Positions 22,617-34,918 of a stretch of 64,000 nucleotides of DNA are shown here, piece after piece (positions within the stretch are counted from its first letter, which is position 1; each line of letters starts with the position of its first letter). The notes beneath the pieces were generated by a model that saw nothing but the letters and a program-made list of their open reading frames with translations, was not told the DNA's origin and made no database searches. This DNA comes from Rhytidiadelphus loreus (Eukaryota > Streptophyta > Bryopsida > Hypnales > Hylocomiaceae). Where the stretch lies: assembly GCA_947034895.1 (NCBI GenBank), contig OX344764.1, forward strand, positions 47,473,348-47,537,347. Direction: 5' to 3'. Position numbers and translations under genes: made by a program.

Positions 22617-23290
22617 GCATTTCAACTAATGCACCCCCCTTCCATCCACTCAAAAGACCCCCATTAAAAAAATATACATTTTAATTATTAACCCCCTCCT
22701 CAATGTTTGTGATTAAAACTTAAATTAAAAATAATAATAATAACCTCCCTCTCAATTTTCGGGATTAAAAATTTCTTTTTGAAATATTTTTTTACCTCCC
22801 CCTTCTCCCATTTTGTGATTAAATTTTTTATTTTTTATTCTCCCACCCCCCTTGTCCTATTTGAATTTGAAGGAGCACTTCACAGTTCCAAACAATATGG
22901 GACATGTCCATTTGACCGTATCCCATATCCCATATGTGTACCGTATACATATCTTGTACATATATTTGTATCCAGGACACGTATTCATATCCATATTTAT
23001 TATTTTCAAGATCAATGGTATCAGAAGGGAGAAAAATCATTTTCTCGAAATCAACGGCTCTCATTTTTTTCCAATGAGAGTTCTGGAACCCTAATGGCCT
23101 AATAAGGAAGAGAGCCAGCTAGGGGTTCAGAAGAACTTACTTTCAATTTTTGTTTAGATCGACGGTAGGGGAGGTGGTAATTTGTTTCGTTTTCCTATAA
23201 TCAACGATGGGGGATTCTCTTGGAGGGGAGGAAGACGCCGCCAAACCATGTGATCATGTAATCACAATAGATAGTTACCCCCAACTGAAC
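22617..23290. repeat. Repeat family G copy (C-rich/AT stripes plus GTATCC-rich part)
   Basis: It comprises blocks of CCCCCC with ATTAAAAAT, then a GTATAC/CATATCC-rich part, then GATCAATGG and ATCAACGGCTCTCATTTTTT. Related arrangements occur in reverse at 31,990-32,540 and partly at 27,060-27,250 and 51,420-51,850. Open frames here come from the repeat. Confidence 0.5.
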
Positions 23291-23332
23291 TTGTTTTTGG
23301 GACATACTCCCTTGCTCCAATGATTTTCATGT

Positions 23333-23663
23333 TAAGGTAGGAGGTTCATAAATTGTCCATTTAAGAGCTGAATATGAATTTTGGGGAGGTGAATCTTTTT
23401 GAAATACTTTTCAGTAAAATTTCCTTGAAAGACAAGAGGAATTGGCATCTAACCCTCATCGTTACATATTTTTTTGAGCTTTGTAGAAGTAATTATGAAA
23501 TTTTGAAGTTGAAATGACATAGGGCTCTCAAATCACCCACCTCCTAAAATGTACATTGGTTGCAGATTGCTGAAGGCTATGAAAGAACAACATGTACAAA
23601 TAGTGTACATTTGAAGGGATGGACAATTTTAGAGCTTGTGTGCTTTTAGAACCTCCTACCTTA
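23333..23663. mobile_element. MITE family B, 15-bp perfect ends including TA
   Basis: TAAGGTAGGAGGTTC at 23,333-23,347 is repeated inverted at 23,649-23,663, consistent with an AGGTAGGAGGTTC terminus and a TA target duplication. It is non-coding and the best-bounded member of the family. Confidence 0.7.
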
Positions 23664-24018
23664 TATAGCTTACTTTTTTCTACGACTTGAATTGTTTTTG
23701 GTTATTAAAGTCAAAAACTGCCTTAAAAGGTTTCTATCCTCAAACATTGTTAGATCTTTTGTCTTCATTAATTTTGTTATAGATCCAATTGTTGGATCTT
23801 TTAGATATATAAGAGCATTGTCACCGGGGCTCAGTATACCCTTATAGGATTTTACAGTCCAGGTCCAAGAGCCAAAACAACCTCCACCGTTGTCCTGTAG
23901 AGAGCGTTTGCCTCCGAAAATCACGAGGATTCTGGCTACGACCAGAAATGACTCGGGAATGACAGAAATTGTAAGATGATATAAATCAACAAATGAATTG
24001 ATAACTTGTAGAAACTTT

Positions 24019-24093
24019 GAATCTTCAAGTCTTCAAATCTTCAAGTCTTCAAATCTTCAAGTCTTCAAATCTTCGAGTCTTCAAATCTTCAAA
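24019..24093. repeat. Tandem repeat, 16-bp unit
   Basis: About 4.6 units of TCTTCAAATCTTCAAG, nearly identical to each other. Confidence 0.9.
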
Positions 24094-25332
24094 CTGCTAC
24101 TCATTGTCCTATCCTATTGTGTTTCTAAATAGGCCAAGGGTTAAGGTAGGGTGATTAGAAACCACGAGCTTCGGACGTGTAAAACGGGACGGCCAGATCA
24201 CGAGCTGAGTTGTCCGAGGAATTGGATCCTAAATTTCAAACCCACGGTGACCAACAAACTTGCCTCACCAACGAGAACAACATAAAAGTCTCAACCATGT
24301 GGGCAATTAACCCCACTTCGTCGCATCCACAACACAAAATGAGGCTAGTGTTGGTGTAAACCAAACCGCCCGCAACAATAAAATAAATTTTACAAAGCCA
24401 CAAGCCACACACACAAACACACAAGTCTTCAAAGCTCCTTCAACTTCAACTCCAACTCCACTTTTCAAGATGAACTTTGGATGAGTGTCACTCTTGATCT
24501 ACAACTCCAAATGAACTAAATGATAGCTTTTCGGAAAGCTAGTACAATCATCTACTTCTCCTTCAAATTTCAAACAATTCTAAAACTCTGTCCAACTTCT
24601 ATGGCCATCCAAAGTTTCGGCCTTGAGAAGGGAAAGGCAACAGACCTTCCTTCGCTTCCACACTCACAACTTTCTCATACAAACTCCAAATAGAACGAAT
24701 GATAGCTTCATGAAAAGCTAACACAATTTACTACACTCCCTTCAAATTTATTGCAAAATAAGAACCTGTCCGTCTTTTATGGTCGGTCAAAGTCTCTACC
24801 TCTTAATTTTAAAGGCAACAAACCTCCTTCCACTCAAACTAGCACAACTTTTGCTTCACAACTCCAAATCAAGCAAGTGAGATCAATTTGAAAACTACAC
24901 ACCATGATACACATTACCTCCCAATTTCATTTCAAAATACTTCAAACTCACAACACAATGGCCCTCCAAACATTCGGGTTCTCCTTAAACTTCCAACGAG
25001 AGAGAAGATGAATAGTATTCACATTTTCTCCACCTTATCTTCACTCTAACCACACAAACAAGTGGGGTCAGCTCCTAACTCACTTCCAAAACTACAACAT
25101 GAATAATTGAGCACTTATTTGGCCCTACAACTATTTCTTTATCTTTAACTTTGAAGGAAATTCACTTCAAATTCACCTAGAAGGCAAACTATTTGTACAT
25201 TTCCATCATACTACTTCACAAACACAAATTTATATTTCATAAACACAAAAAATTCACTCCAACTACGGAATGAAGAACTAAAATCCAACATACATTCAGT
25301 GGAGGTAAAAAATTAGAGCTCCAATCGAAATG
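24094..25332. other. CT-biased region downstream of the 152-codon frame
   Basis: The plus strand is rich in C and T with loosely repeated phrases (ACTCCAAATnnAnC, AATGATAGCTT, CTAnnACAAT) at about 24,500-24,950. No continuing frame is present on either strand. It may be 3' sequence of the minus-strand gene or a decayed element. Confidence 0.35.
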
Positions 25333-25791
25333 TCACTCCATCTGCAAGAATTTGAGGATGCGTTTGATGGTAGCAGCAACGTATTCGGCACGATTCGCCT
25401 TGGTTAAAGGATTGACTGGCCCTTCCAACCATTGTTGATGACCACGACTCCCTTCGATAGGCCTCACCATGCAAAAGTACTGATCTTCGTTTAAGCCTTC
25501 AAAACATCCTTTAAATGTTACTTCTCGGCTGCCGGGTTCAACACATCCAACCTGCAATAAAATCACCATTGTTTGAGCGTCACGATCAAGGTTACCGTGC
25601 CATTGTTTCTCCACGCGAGGTTGTTTTGGTGGTCGAGACGGCCCAGCTTCGTTTTCTGGTCGCCCATGTAGCAAAGAAAGATCCAATGGCAATTGTGGCT
25701 GATCCGGCAGTTGCGATAAAGAAAATTCAAACTTACGCTCTGGTTGAGATTCTTCATCTTGAAATTCAGAAAAAACTCTCCAGTTCGACAT
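25333..25791 (-). CDS. Unrecognised 152-residue protein
   Basis: A single uninterrupted frame starts at ATG 25,791, chosen because the frame upstream of it has no ATG. The protein begins MSNWRVFSEFQDEESQ. Residues 1-75 are acidic and Pro-rich, with Gln and Leu (QLPLDLSLLHGRPENE, PSRPPKQPR), and look disordered. Residues about 80-150 look folded, with alternating hydrophobics and several Cys (VILLQVGCVEPGSREVTFKG, EDQYFCMVRPIEG), and end in a basic helix-like stretch (ATIKRILKFLQ). No signal peptide or membrane segment is visible. The base composition is clearly less AT-rich than the flanks. A TATA motif and TGACG motifs lie upstream at plausible spacing. I do not recognise the family. It could be a lineage-specific gene, a captured gene, or an exon of a larger decayed element. 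Confidence 0.5.
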   Translation of the reverse strand: MSNWRVFSEFQDEESQPERKFEFSLSQLPDQPQLPLDLSLLHGRPENEAGPSRPPKQPRVEKQWHGNLDRDAQTMVILLQVGCVEPGSREVTFKGCFEGLNEDQYFCMVRPIEGSRGHQQWLEGPVNPLTKANRAEYVAATIKRILKFLQME

Positions 25792-25858
25792 AATGTAATC
25801 TAAATGAAACACGAAGAAGAATATCAAATAAGATGAAGCTTTCAAGTGAATCTTTCTC

Positions 25859-25910
25859 CTTATAGTCGAAGAGAGAAGGCGTCACCTTGAAGCCACCTCA
25901 AATGACGTCA
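25859..25910 (-). promoter_or_regulatory. Putative promoter: TATA box and TGACG motifs
   Basis: On the minus strand TGACGTCA (25,903-25,910) is followed by a second TGACG (25,880-25,884) and then CTATAAGG (25,858-25,865), with the ATG about 65 bases further on. Paired TGACG motifs bind plant TGA-type bZIP factors (as-1-like elements). This reading is by motif only. Confidence 0.45.
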
Positions 25911-26328
25911 TCTTCTTTAAATGCTACAAATATTTAAATCTAATTAAAACATATGTATATACATATTTTACATAATGTCTGCCTTTGCAACACGACACCG
26001 TGACTTTGGGCATGGTTACTAAAATATTAGGTATGCCAAGTTTTCTTCTTTTATCCTCAGCTTCACATGGATGGTGAACTTTTAACAACGCCCCGAGTTG
26101 AATATCTTTTTAAGACTTTTCTTTGTTTTTGTTCCCTAGCTTCACTGTCCTTGAGCCCTACAGCTTGTTACATGAAGAAGCTTGTTAGATGGAGCTTCTA
26201 GCAATAGCAAAAATTTGGAGTTTGATGTTTTTTAATAAAATAAAACACAATAGCCATAATGGGGAGTACAAAATGTAGGGATGGGGCAGGGCGTTTTAGC
26301 CAGCCCATATCGTAGACTTACGGACCCG

Positions 26329-26572
26329 TAAGGTAGGTACACCCAAATGTGCCACTGACCTCAAAGCACCATCTTCACTATGTGGAAGAAATGTTTTTAG
26401 AATCAAACTTTGTTCCTTGATAACTTTTGCATACAATATGGTGGTGTCACGTTCTCTGGTGCATTGGAACTTCCTTTCACTTGCCAAGAAGAACATGTGA
26501 AAATCTGACTAGTCTAATAATAGTAGATAGGCTTAGTAGCAAAAAGTAGCGGTTTTGGGTGTACCTACCTTA
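26329..26572. mobile_element. MITE family AGGT, copy 2 (well preserved)
   Basis: TA followed by AGGTAGGTACACCCAAA at the left is mirrored by TTTGGGTGTACCTACCT then TA at the right: perfect 17-bp ends with a TA duplication. The interior matches the reverse complement of 10,350-10,638. Confidence 0.75.
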
Positions 26573-27862
26573 GTACTCGGGCTACAAGAAATGCCTAGCC
26601 TCTAAGTGTTGTTTTCTATAGGGATTTGACCACCCAAAGGTGGTGATGCTCTAATTTGTTGAAGGATATCCTCAAAAATTTCAAGACTAAAAAGCTTCAC
26701 CAATTTTAGGATCATAATGCTTGAATTTAAAAAATAAGTTTTTTCTCAATCCATCCTAAAGGCGAAGTTTCATTTTTCAAACTCTTTATAGAAAGATGGA
26801 TATGTCCTACAACTTGAGGTATAAAAATCTTATGTTGGAGAATTAAGTTGATAATACTTGATAAGAAGAATATGAGAGAAAATGCTTCATAGTCAATCCT
26901 TGATTTATTTTTGTTAGTAGACGGCTATACATATTGATGGCAAATACTAAATTGCTAATAAATTAAAGAAATATTTTTCCACTACTTGGGTCATTGTAAT
27001 AAGCATGGTTGTCCCTTTTGAAAGAATAGTCATTTAAAAGACCTCCCAACTTTCAAACCCTTATTTATATATATTGAAGGATATAGGATATGTATTTGCT
27101 AACATTATATATATCCATTGTACACCTATTGTATTTCCAAATTCATTTCTATATCTTTGTAAATCATACACCGTATCCATATTCCCATATTTTTATCTAC
27201 CATATACTAAATCCATATCCATATGTCTAATGTGAATCGAATTTTCCATTATTTATTTCTGGAGGGGTTGGTGTTTAAATGGAGGACAGGGCTACACCTT
27301 TCGAGTGGATAGTAATAAGCAGTTTGTTATCAAAGCATTCTATTATGTATTTTCTTAAACTACTGAAAATTGAATTCAAGAAAGAACTTTAAATATTTTT
27401 CTTTAGAAGAGATGCAATGGTTTTCTACAATATGAAACTTGTCATAATTTTCATTTCATAAATCGAAACATAATGATTGAAATCTTTCTAAGTAGATATA
27501 TTCATAGTGCAAATCCAAAAAAATTAATAACAAAAACAAATAAAATTTATTTTCTAATTGGACTTGTTGAGTTTGCTACCAAAATAACAAAATTGACCTT
27601 TAACTTTTTACAATACTTATTTAAAATTACAAAATAGAAGAAGATGGTCAATTGAGTGCTCCACTAAAAATATCAAAAGACTAATAAAAATTCGACTTTA
27701 TGAGGGCTTGCCTAAAATGCATAAATCCATTTTAGCAAATGAAAGGCTTTGGGATTCTTACATTTTTTATCAAGATGTAATGACTTCAAATTTATATTTG
27801 TATTTAGATTTTAGATTTTTTTTTTATTGTAGGTCGAAATCATCATTTTACCTCATTGTCTT
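26573..27862. other. Gene-free AT-rich spacer
   Basis: A partial family G segment rich in CATATCC and ATATAT is visible at 27,060-27,250. No gene recognised. Confidence 0.4.
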
Positions 27863-30671
27863 AGGGTATGTTCCCAGTTCCCACCGGCCCCCTCGCTTGT
27901 CCCTGAAGGAAAACCCTGAAATTTTTTATTTCCCACACATGATAAAATTTTCAATTTTTGAATTCATATTTGCAATCAGAGGTCCCAAATTAACTAGGAG
28001 TGGTGTATAGCGTACATTTTCTAGGCACAAAATAGGGGGCCTTTTTTTTACTTGCACCCCCTGGACTCACTGGGGGACGAGTGAGGGGGGTAGTTCACCC
28101 CGACCGTTTCCACCTGGCCTTACGGTGGCATTAGATCAGCTGTAAATTGCTCTTATCAACATGCTTGGTCGACCACCCATTAGGTCGAAATTAGCAGGAC
28201 CCAACTAGGAAAAATCAAAAGCATTGGCATTCCTAGTAATCACCTCACATAGATTTGTAAGCCTTGATTGGAGTGAGTGTGTATATGCAATATGTTTATA
28301 CAAGTGGGGTAATGGGAAGTAAAACAATTCATGTGGAATATGTAAATTAGGATTAGTAGAAGCTCAACCACTCATACCTAGTTAAGTCAAACGTAGGAAT
28401 TGTGTTAGATGTAGAACTTCAGATCTCATGTAGGCATAGTAGAATAATTGTTTTTAAGAAACTTTGAACTAAAAAAAGTTGGTAAATCAAATTAACTTTC
28501 ATCTCCAAAAATCTGTTTGAGATTCCAAGCCTCCAATCAAAAGTTAGGGACAAAATTCAAAGAGGGGTTGGGAAGAACATTTTCTTTGACTTTGTGCAAT
28601 AAGAAGTGCAATTCAATTCATTAATTCATCTACAAAATACACTTTTTTGGAATCTTTAATCCTAGAAAGAGGAAACTTATCACCAAGGTACTTTGTCAAA
28701 AATGATTTAATTTATGAACCAATAGGTACATTCTTCATGTCAACAGTGATGTAGAAAGTCATCCATTGGTCACTTTTGGATTGTCTAGCATTTAAAGGTT
28801 AATAAAAATTGTGATTTGCTATAAGATTTTTAAATTTTTAAATTTTAAATTTTAGATGTAAGTAATGAGAAGAGAATTCTACTAGAAAAGGACAGTACAA
28901 AGAAGACTAAGGCAAGAGTATTTTATAGTTTTAACCTACAAGCAAAGGAAGGGACCAAAAGAATAAACTATAGTACTTGGAAGGCAAATCCAATGTTCCC
29001 TATTGAATAATGATTTCCCCCCTACAATTCCATGACTACGATTTCATCAAAAATGCTCAAAAACTACCATTTTTAGTACAAGTACCAGTTTTTTTTTTAA
29101 ATAACCCTTTTTAACATAAGAAACCATAGGATCTTGTAGTATGCTGACTTGAAAACATGTGGTAAAAATTTTAGACATTTCCACTGTGTACAAGACCGTG
29201 TGGTTTGCAAGATACAAGCATTCAAATTCACTCAAATCATTTTTTTTGCCCTACAAAAAGTAGAGCAGCTGCACTTCACAAGCTCACTTTTCTATGAAAA
29301 AAGGTCCAAAATGATGGTGCTTCTTTGGATTCTTTTTCCTAGACAAGTTGGCCACATACTTAAAAAAATTTAGATCATTTGGAATTGTACAATATATAGG
29401 AAAACATAGTAAGTAAATAGTAGTAGAGAATGATTTAAAATACTAACCAAGCTACTATTTCAATAGTTTCTATTTTTGAGATTTTTTTGGAAGTCCAATT
29501 CTACTATTATGAAAATCTAATTATGAAAATGAATGATTATGAATTTTCTATTAAATATTTTGTGCAAAGGTGTATATTGCAAATCTTGATTTCTAGTATT
29601 AAAGGCTCTCACATACACTAAATCTCAAGGAAAAAATTACATAAGAAATTCATTTAGAAAAATAAAAGAATTGATTTTGAAAAGCTATAAATTGATTAGG
29701 GTCATGCATATTCTACCCTTTAACCCTCGTATTTTTTTGGTGACCCATTTTCAAATTGGACATGTGAAAAAAGGATTGAAAGGCTTCAAATTGGTTTCAT
29801 AGTTTTAACTCCGACATGATCAAACATTGTAGTCTTCTAATTCATAAGTGATATTATTCATTTTCATTTTTCCATTTGATACTTAACAAGTTTGGTTTGC
29901 ATTTGTATGGTTATAATTAAAAAAAAATTGATAAAACTTATCAAAATGGTGGCTTTTTGTTCTATTTAGAGGAAGTTTCAAGAATCTCAAAAAAGGCCTT
30001 GGGCATTAAGGGGTTAATATGCAATGAAACTTTAGAGGTTTGTCCCAACCCCTCTTTGAATTTTGTCCCTAACTTTTGATTGGAGTATTGGAATCCCAAA
30101 CAGATTTTTAGAGATGAAAGTTAGTTTGATTTATCCACTTTTCTTAGTTCAAAGTTTCTTGAAAAAAATTATTCTACTATGCGTACATGAGGTTTGAAGT
30201 TCTACATTGCATACAATTCTTGTGTTTTGACAATGAGTGGTCAAGCTCTCATCATCAAATTGTCCCATACCCTTTGAAGATTCATGATGCACAATAAATT
30301 TCATTATAAAAACAATCTCTCCACCCCTTATTCAATGCACATGAGTTGGCATAGAATTGTATTGATTGTCTTCTCCAATATTTGGGATTTCTTTACAATT
30401 TCTTGGATTTGAGAAGGTCACTCCTTTATTTTCAAAATTTTAAATTTTGATTATGTATGGTCATTGTATTAAAATCGGTAATCAAATGTGCGGGGTACAC
30501 GAGTTCCCTAACTACTGAATAAAGCACCAACCATGTGGGAACTGCACCTCATTAACAAACAATCTGTACAGTTCCGAACTTGAAGTCCGTAAAAAAAAAT
30601 ATTTTCTTTTAATGTTAAAGTTTTATCTTTAAGCACATGGTGTTTGCAAACGCCAGGTGGGAACATACCCT
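27863..30671. mobile_element. Candidate 2.8-kb TIR element, composite
   Basis: A perfect 14-bp inverted pair, AGGGTATGTTCCCA (27,863-27,876) and its complement (30,658-30,671), bounds a region. Inside lie family H (27,870-28,115), family I in both orientations (28,390-28,610 and 30,030-30,430), a subfamily C fragment (about 29,000-29,430) and a TTAA element (29,724-30,013). No target duplication or transposase is seen, so the bracket may be two separate elements. Confidence 0.35.
29724..30013. mobile_element. Short TTAA-flanked element
   Basis: TTAA lies at 29,720-29,723 and 30,014-30,017. The right end GGCCTTGGGCATTAAGGGG is typical of the group. The left end (CCCTCGTATTTTTTTGG) matches it only in the first bases. 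At 290 bp it is probably a deletion derivative. Confidence 0.45.
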
Positions 30672-31429
30672 CAACAAGCTAGTATCAGTAGTTCGGATTC
30701 AAAGCTTAAGATAGTCGACCTCATTCCGACCATATAAGCAATTTAGTATAGTTCCAGTATGAATTTGGTGAGGAGAAAAATCCCCCATGTAGAGAAATAG
30801 ATTTAAAGAGGGTTCCAGAATTTTTTCCTTTTTTTCCCTCAAAAATAAAATAATTATGAATTTTTTTTGTAAAGATTCCTTTCAAGCCATTTTTGTTATA
30901 TAGGATACTACATTTCCAACCATAGGCTGATTACAAAATCGACCATACTTCAAAGTAGGTGATAATTGCGGCTTCAAATGTACATCTCATGATCATTGTA
31001 TGAATTCAATGTACACCTCCTTGACATTTGTGCTACATGAACTGTCACCTAATCATGTGAGTTGTCACAAGTGATCGAAAATAAAACAGTCTAACTAGCA
31101 AAAATAGGTCAGTGGTTGGAGAGAGGTTGGCTACTTCAAAAACCCAAAAGACTTTGAGATAGTTTAAGTTTTGAAGATGTGCTATTAATTGAAACTCATA
31201 AGAATAATATAGTAGTTTAAAGACATGTTTATTGATAAAATTTGAAACAACAAATTCAAAACTAGACCTATAATATGTTTTGTATTGAATATTACTTGAT
31301 ATAGACAAGAATTTTCTTGCTCCAACTTCAAAGTATAATCTATTTAAAAATCCATACAAGTGTTTCATTACTAACAAAAATCTAAGAAAAATTGAACTTG
31401 GATGAAATTCAATGTTTCCATTGCATATT

Positions 31430-31630
31430 ATAAACAGTTTCTTTGGTTATATAGGTATCTATGTTATAGGTACCTACATTATAGACTCTTTCCATGCTTA
31501 CTTATAGTGTGCTTATGTTAGAGGTGCATATGTTATAAACACCTTCAAATGGTTGGAGGTACATACCTACAACTAGATTCAAGGCTCATAGGCAAATGTC
31601 TATGCTCACGTGCTAGCATCATTGTGATCA
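31430..31630. repeat. Repeat family F copy
   Basis: TAGGTATCTATGTTATAGGT units are followed by AAGGCTCATAGGC and GCTCACG, as in the copies at 6,435 and 52,440. Confidence 0.5.
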
Positions 31631-31989
31631 TTTTAGAATACAAAGATGTATTTGAAAGTGTGAAAAAGTTCTAACTGACTTGAATTTTTTCATAAGCTCA
31701 AGAGCTACATGTTTTATTTTAAGTTTTTTGGACTTTGCCATGCAATTTTTATAAAATGTTGTACATACAAAACATTAAAAAAATGGAACAATTCAACACA
31801 TATTGTCACTTTGTTAGGATGTGAATTATGGAAGGAAGTCCAAATTACGTGATGATTTTTGCATTGCATAAACATGTCTATTATAAGGGTGGCAATGCAT
31901 CTTTTCTATAATAAACATCACTAGGAAAGTAGTAAATACTTTATACAAGACTGTTGGGGTTGAAGACACCATACAATTGGTTCATATAA

Positions 31990-32540
31990 GGAAGATTATC
32001 TACTGTGATTACAAGCAAATTGGTTTGGCCTCTTCCCACCTCCAAGACACAACCAGAGCTTTTGATCTCGTTCAAAAAAAATCTCACCCCCACCCCCTAT
32101 TGTAGATTGGAATCAGATTCATTTTCAGATTCGTCTGATTGTAAAATTACCATGACACACCTGATTTCAATTAACACACACACTCCTCACTAAACCCCCC
32201 TCTCGTCATTGAATCCCCCCTTCTCATTGGAAAAAAATGAGAACCGTTGATTCTAAGAAAATAAATTTTCCTCTTCCCTCTGACATCATTGATCTTGAAA
32301 ATTAAAAAATATAGATATTAATACGGTATGGGATTAGGATACGGTACAAAGATGAATGCAGGTATATACAAGAAATATGAATATGAAATACATGAGCCAT
32401 TAACCCATATCGTTTGCCCGTACATGTTGGTTTGGTTCGGAAAATATAAGTATGGTTGGAGGGGTGTATATATATAAAAGTTAATTACATTCTGAATTAA
32501 TCATTGAATTAATTCAAAATGAACACTATATGAGTCAAAA
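31990..32540. repeat. Repeat family G copy, reverse
   Basis: AAAAAAATGAGAACCGTTGA, CATTGATCTTGAAAAT and ATACGGTATGGGATTAGG mirror the block at 22,910-23,080. No gene recognised between 30,672 and this repeat beyond family F. Confidence 0.45.
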
Positions 32541-32554
32541 TCAGTCACTATCCA

Positions 32555-33457
32555 CTCAAATCATTTGGGATTGTACAACATATAGCAAAAAAAAAAAAAA
32601 GTAAAAAAAAATAGAGAGTGATTCAAAATACTAAATTGTTAAAAATTTATTTATATAATTGAAAAATGCCAATTCCATTGGTTGCAATGTTGTAATAAAC
32701 AATATGCACCTAAGGTTTCTATTTTTTTCCAAAAATATTTAAAATAGAGTTAAATAAAGGACTTCAAAGTTTGTCTTAGAGTAGAGATTCTATAACTACA
32801 TGCAAACTACCCACAACTAAAACTCTTCATAACTTTAATCTCATTAATAAAAATGGAATGATTTTTCAAATTTTTATTTTTTAAGAAAGTGTATTTTAAA
32901 GAAGATGTTTTTGTTGCATGGGTTGCCTACCAAGCAATGAAAACTACTTATATCATACAATAACTTTTTAACCAAGTAGTCAAAAGTTATGGAAATTGTT
33001 GGGTCTTAAAGCTACTCTTCAAGCACATGTTGTGTGAAAATTTCAAAGCATGTAGCCAACTTGCCTTCAAAAACGAATCCGAAGAAGCACTACCATTTTG
33101 GACATTTTTTCATACAAATGTGACCTTGTGAAGTGCAACTCTCTAGTTATTTGTAGGATCCCCCAAAGGATTTTTTTTCACTTCAAGCGCTAATATCTTT
33201 CAATCTATATAGTGAAAATTTGTGAAATTTTTTCCACATCTTCTCAATCCAACGTACTACAAGATTCTACGGTTACATGTATCTAAAAATGTTTTTGTTT
33301 TTTTTTCCCTCTAAAATTTGGTACTTGTCCTAGAAATGGCAGTTTAGAGTGTTTTTGGTGAAGACATAGTCCAAGTCGTTTAGGGATTTGGTACTTATCC
33401 TAGAAATGGCAGTTTAGGAGCGTTTTTGGTGAAGGCATAGTCCAAATCATTTAGGGG
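32555..33457. mobile_element. TTAA-type element, subfamily C, rearranged copy
   Basis: The right end ATCATTTAGGGG followed by TTAA (33,458-33,461) is intact. Bases 33,060-33,457 run in the same direction as the 54,828-55,719 copy, but about 32,555-33,045 run in the opposite direction, so an internal inversion is present. A roughly 60-bp direct duplication (about 33,340-33,390 and 33,390-33,450) precedes the end. Confidence 0.5.
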
Positions 33458-33461
33458 TTAA

Positions 33462-34918
33462 TCATCTTCGCCCTGAGGAGACCCCATTCAAGAAATACTG
33501 TAGCGTCGAAGCAGGGTTTGCATAAGTGCACACACCGAGCACAAAGAACCAAATGGCACCAGCTTCACGAACCCAACTCAAGCACATAGCTGCAGGTTCT
33601 CCTAACAAAACCAAAGATTCATCATCAATCAAATTATCCACAAACCACCACCTAAAATTTGCACATCAGAGGCTATTTCAACATTTCCGGGGCCTTAAAA
33701 ACCAAAGCAATCAAAACTGAAAACCAAGTATCTGACTTCATAGTAATCGCTCAAACTCACTCACTCGTAACAACAGAAATTTGGATGACGAGCAATATCC
33801 ATTGGGAAGAACTACTGTAGCGCTTCATCACAGTAGTGTGGTGACCAGTGTTTGTAAAACTGGCTAAAAATCGCTCCTGTTCTACCAAAAAAAAAGGGCT
33901 GCTAAATCCCTTTGTTAAAATTTTTGATTTAAATTTAAATTTGAGCAAATTTTGGTATTCATCCAATTGTGGTTTCGCAGAACTTGGTATTCATCACGAT
34001 GAGGTTTCGCATTCATCCGCTAGGGTTTGGGGGTCCCGGTAGTCGTGGCGCGACTTTAGCCCTTCAGATGGAGCTAAGTCGGCGACATCTGGGCCTTCCA
34101 TTTCGCAGAGGGTTTAGGGTTTTGAGCGTGGAGGAGCTCCTCCAGCTTACCTGTGTTAGCTTGCTGCAGTTAATGCAGTACCTGCAGTCCTATACTTCCA
34201 ATATTCGCTTGTTAGCATTCATGTTTCCGTATCTTGTATTCCTGTGAGGCTGTGATCCTGTCTTCATCTCTTCGAGTGTATTTGTGATTTCGTGGTTGGC
34301 TGGTTGCATCGCGCCATCGCGGCCTTCAGTCCTTCATTTCATGAGCTCTGGAGATTTGTGCCTTGATTGTAATATTGTAATGTTTTCATTTCTGCCAATT
34401 CGATTTTTGCCGTTCTCCTGCGCCACTTTCAAGCTGCTTTGAAAATCTTGGAGGCGCGCAATCACCTGGGCGTCCTGGCATTCACTGCGATTGGAAAATG
34501 GTGGCTGGGAAATGGGAAGCTGATTTGGTACAATTGGAAAGGCAGCGCAACGGGATTCATCGCCCGATCGCCTCATCGCCGTCGTCGCCTCGTTTAGGAC
34601 TCCAGATTCATCGTTGCCAGTTTTCCACTTGCTTGCCAGTTGCCACTTGTTTGTGAAATGTGCATATAATGCCGGCGCTTGGGGTTCGTTTTCATCTGCG
34701 CCTGTCTTGTACTCCCTAAGTCCCTGCCTTCTACCGCTCTTGGATTTATTCAATTCACTTGCAAGTTCTGGACTTCTGGTTTACTCGCTTCCCCCCTTTT
34801 GATTTAGTCGCTGAGTCGCTGCGCTTTGGTTTAGGGTATCGTGCCTTCTTGGTTATTCTTGTGGCTTTTGTACTGTTCGTTTTCTGTGCTGTGGTGTTGC
34901 GCAGCAGTTGAATTCGCT
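33462..34918 (+). other. GC-richer 5' region of the hAT gene
   Basis: Composition shifts here from repeat-like AT-rich to mixed sequence. GAGGGTTTAGGGTTTTGAG at about 34,108 resembles a plant telo-box. Short open frames (for example at 33,969-34,247) have no recognisable content, so I read this as promoter and leader of the transposase gene. A short ACTACTGT/ACAGTAGT hairpin lies at about 33,811-33,837. No transposon terminus could be proven. Confidence 0.4.

Noticed and set aside
23008..23030. TGGTATCAGA resembling an LTR retrotransposon primer binding site
   Set aside because: It lies inside repeat family G, the matching part of another G copy (about 32,285) lacks it, and no LTRs flank it.
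25515..25793. 92-codon plus-strand frame opposite the 152-codon frame
   Set aside because: It is the antisense shadow of the better-supported minus-strand frame. It lacks its own promoter signals, and the minus strand has the longer frame and the TATA/TGACG context.
25333..25910. Endogenous caulimovirus as the source of the orphan frame
   Set aside because: Only the promoter layout is suggestive. No coat, movement, protease or reverse transcriptase motif is found nearby, so the claim is not supported.
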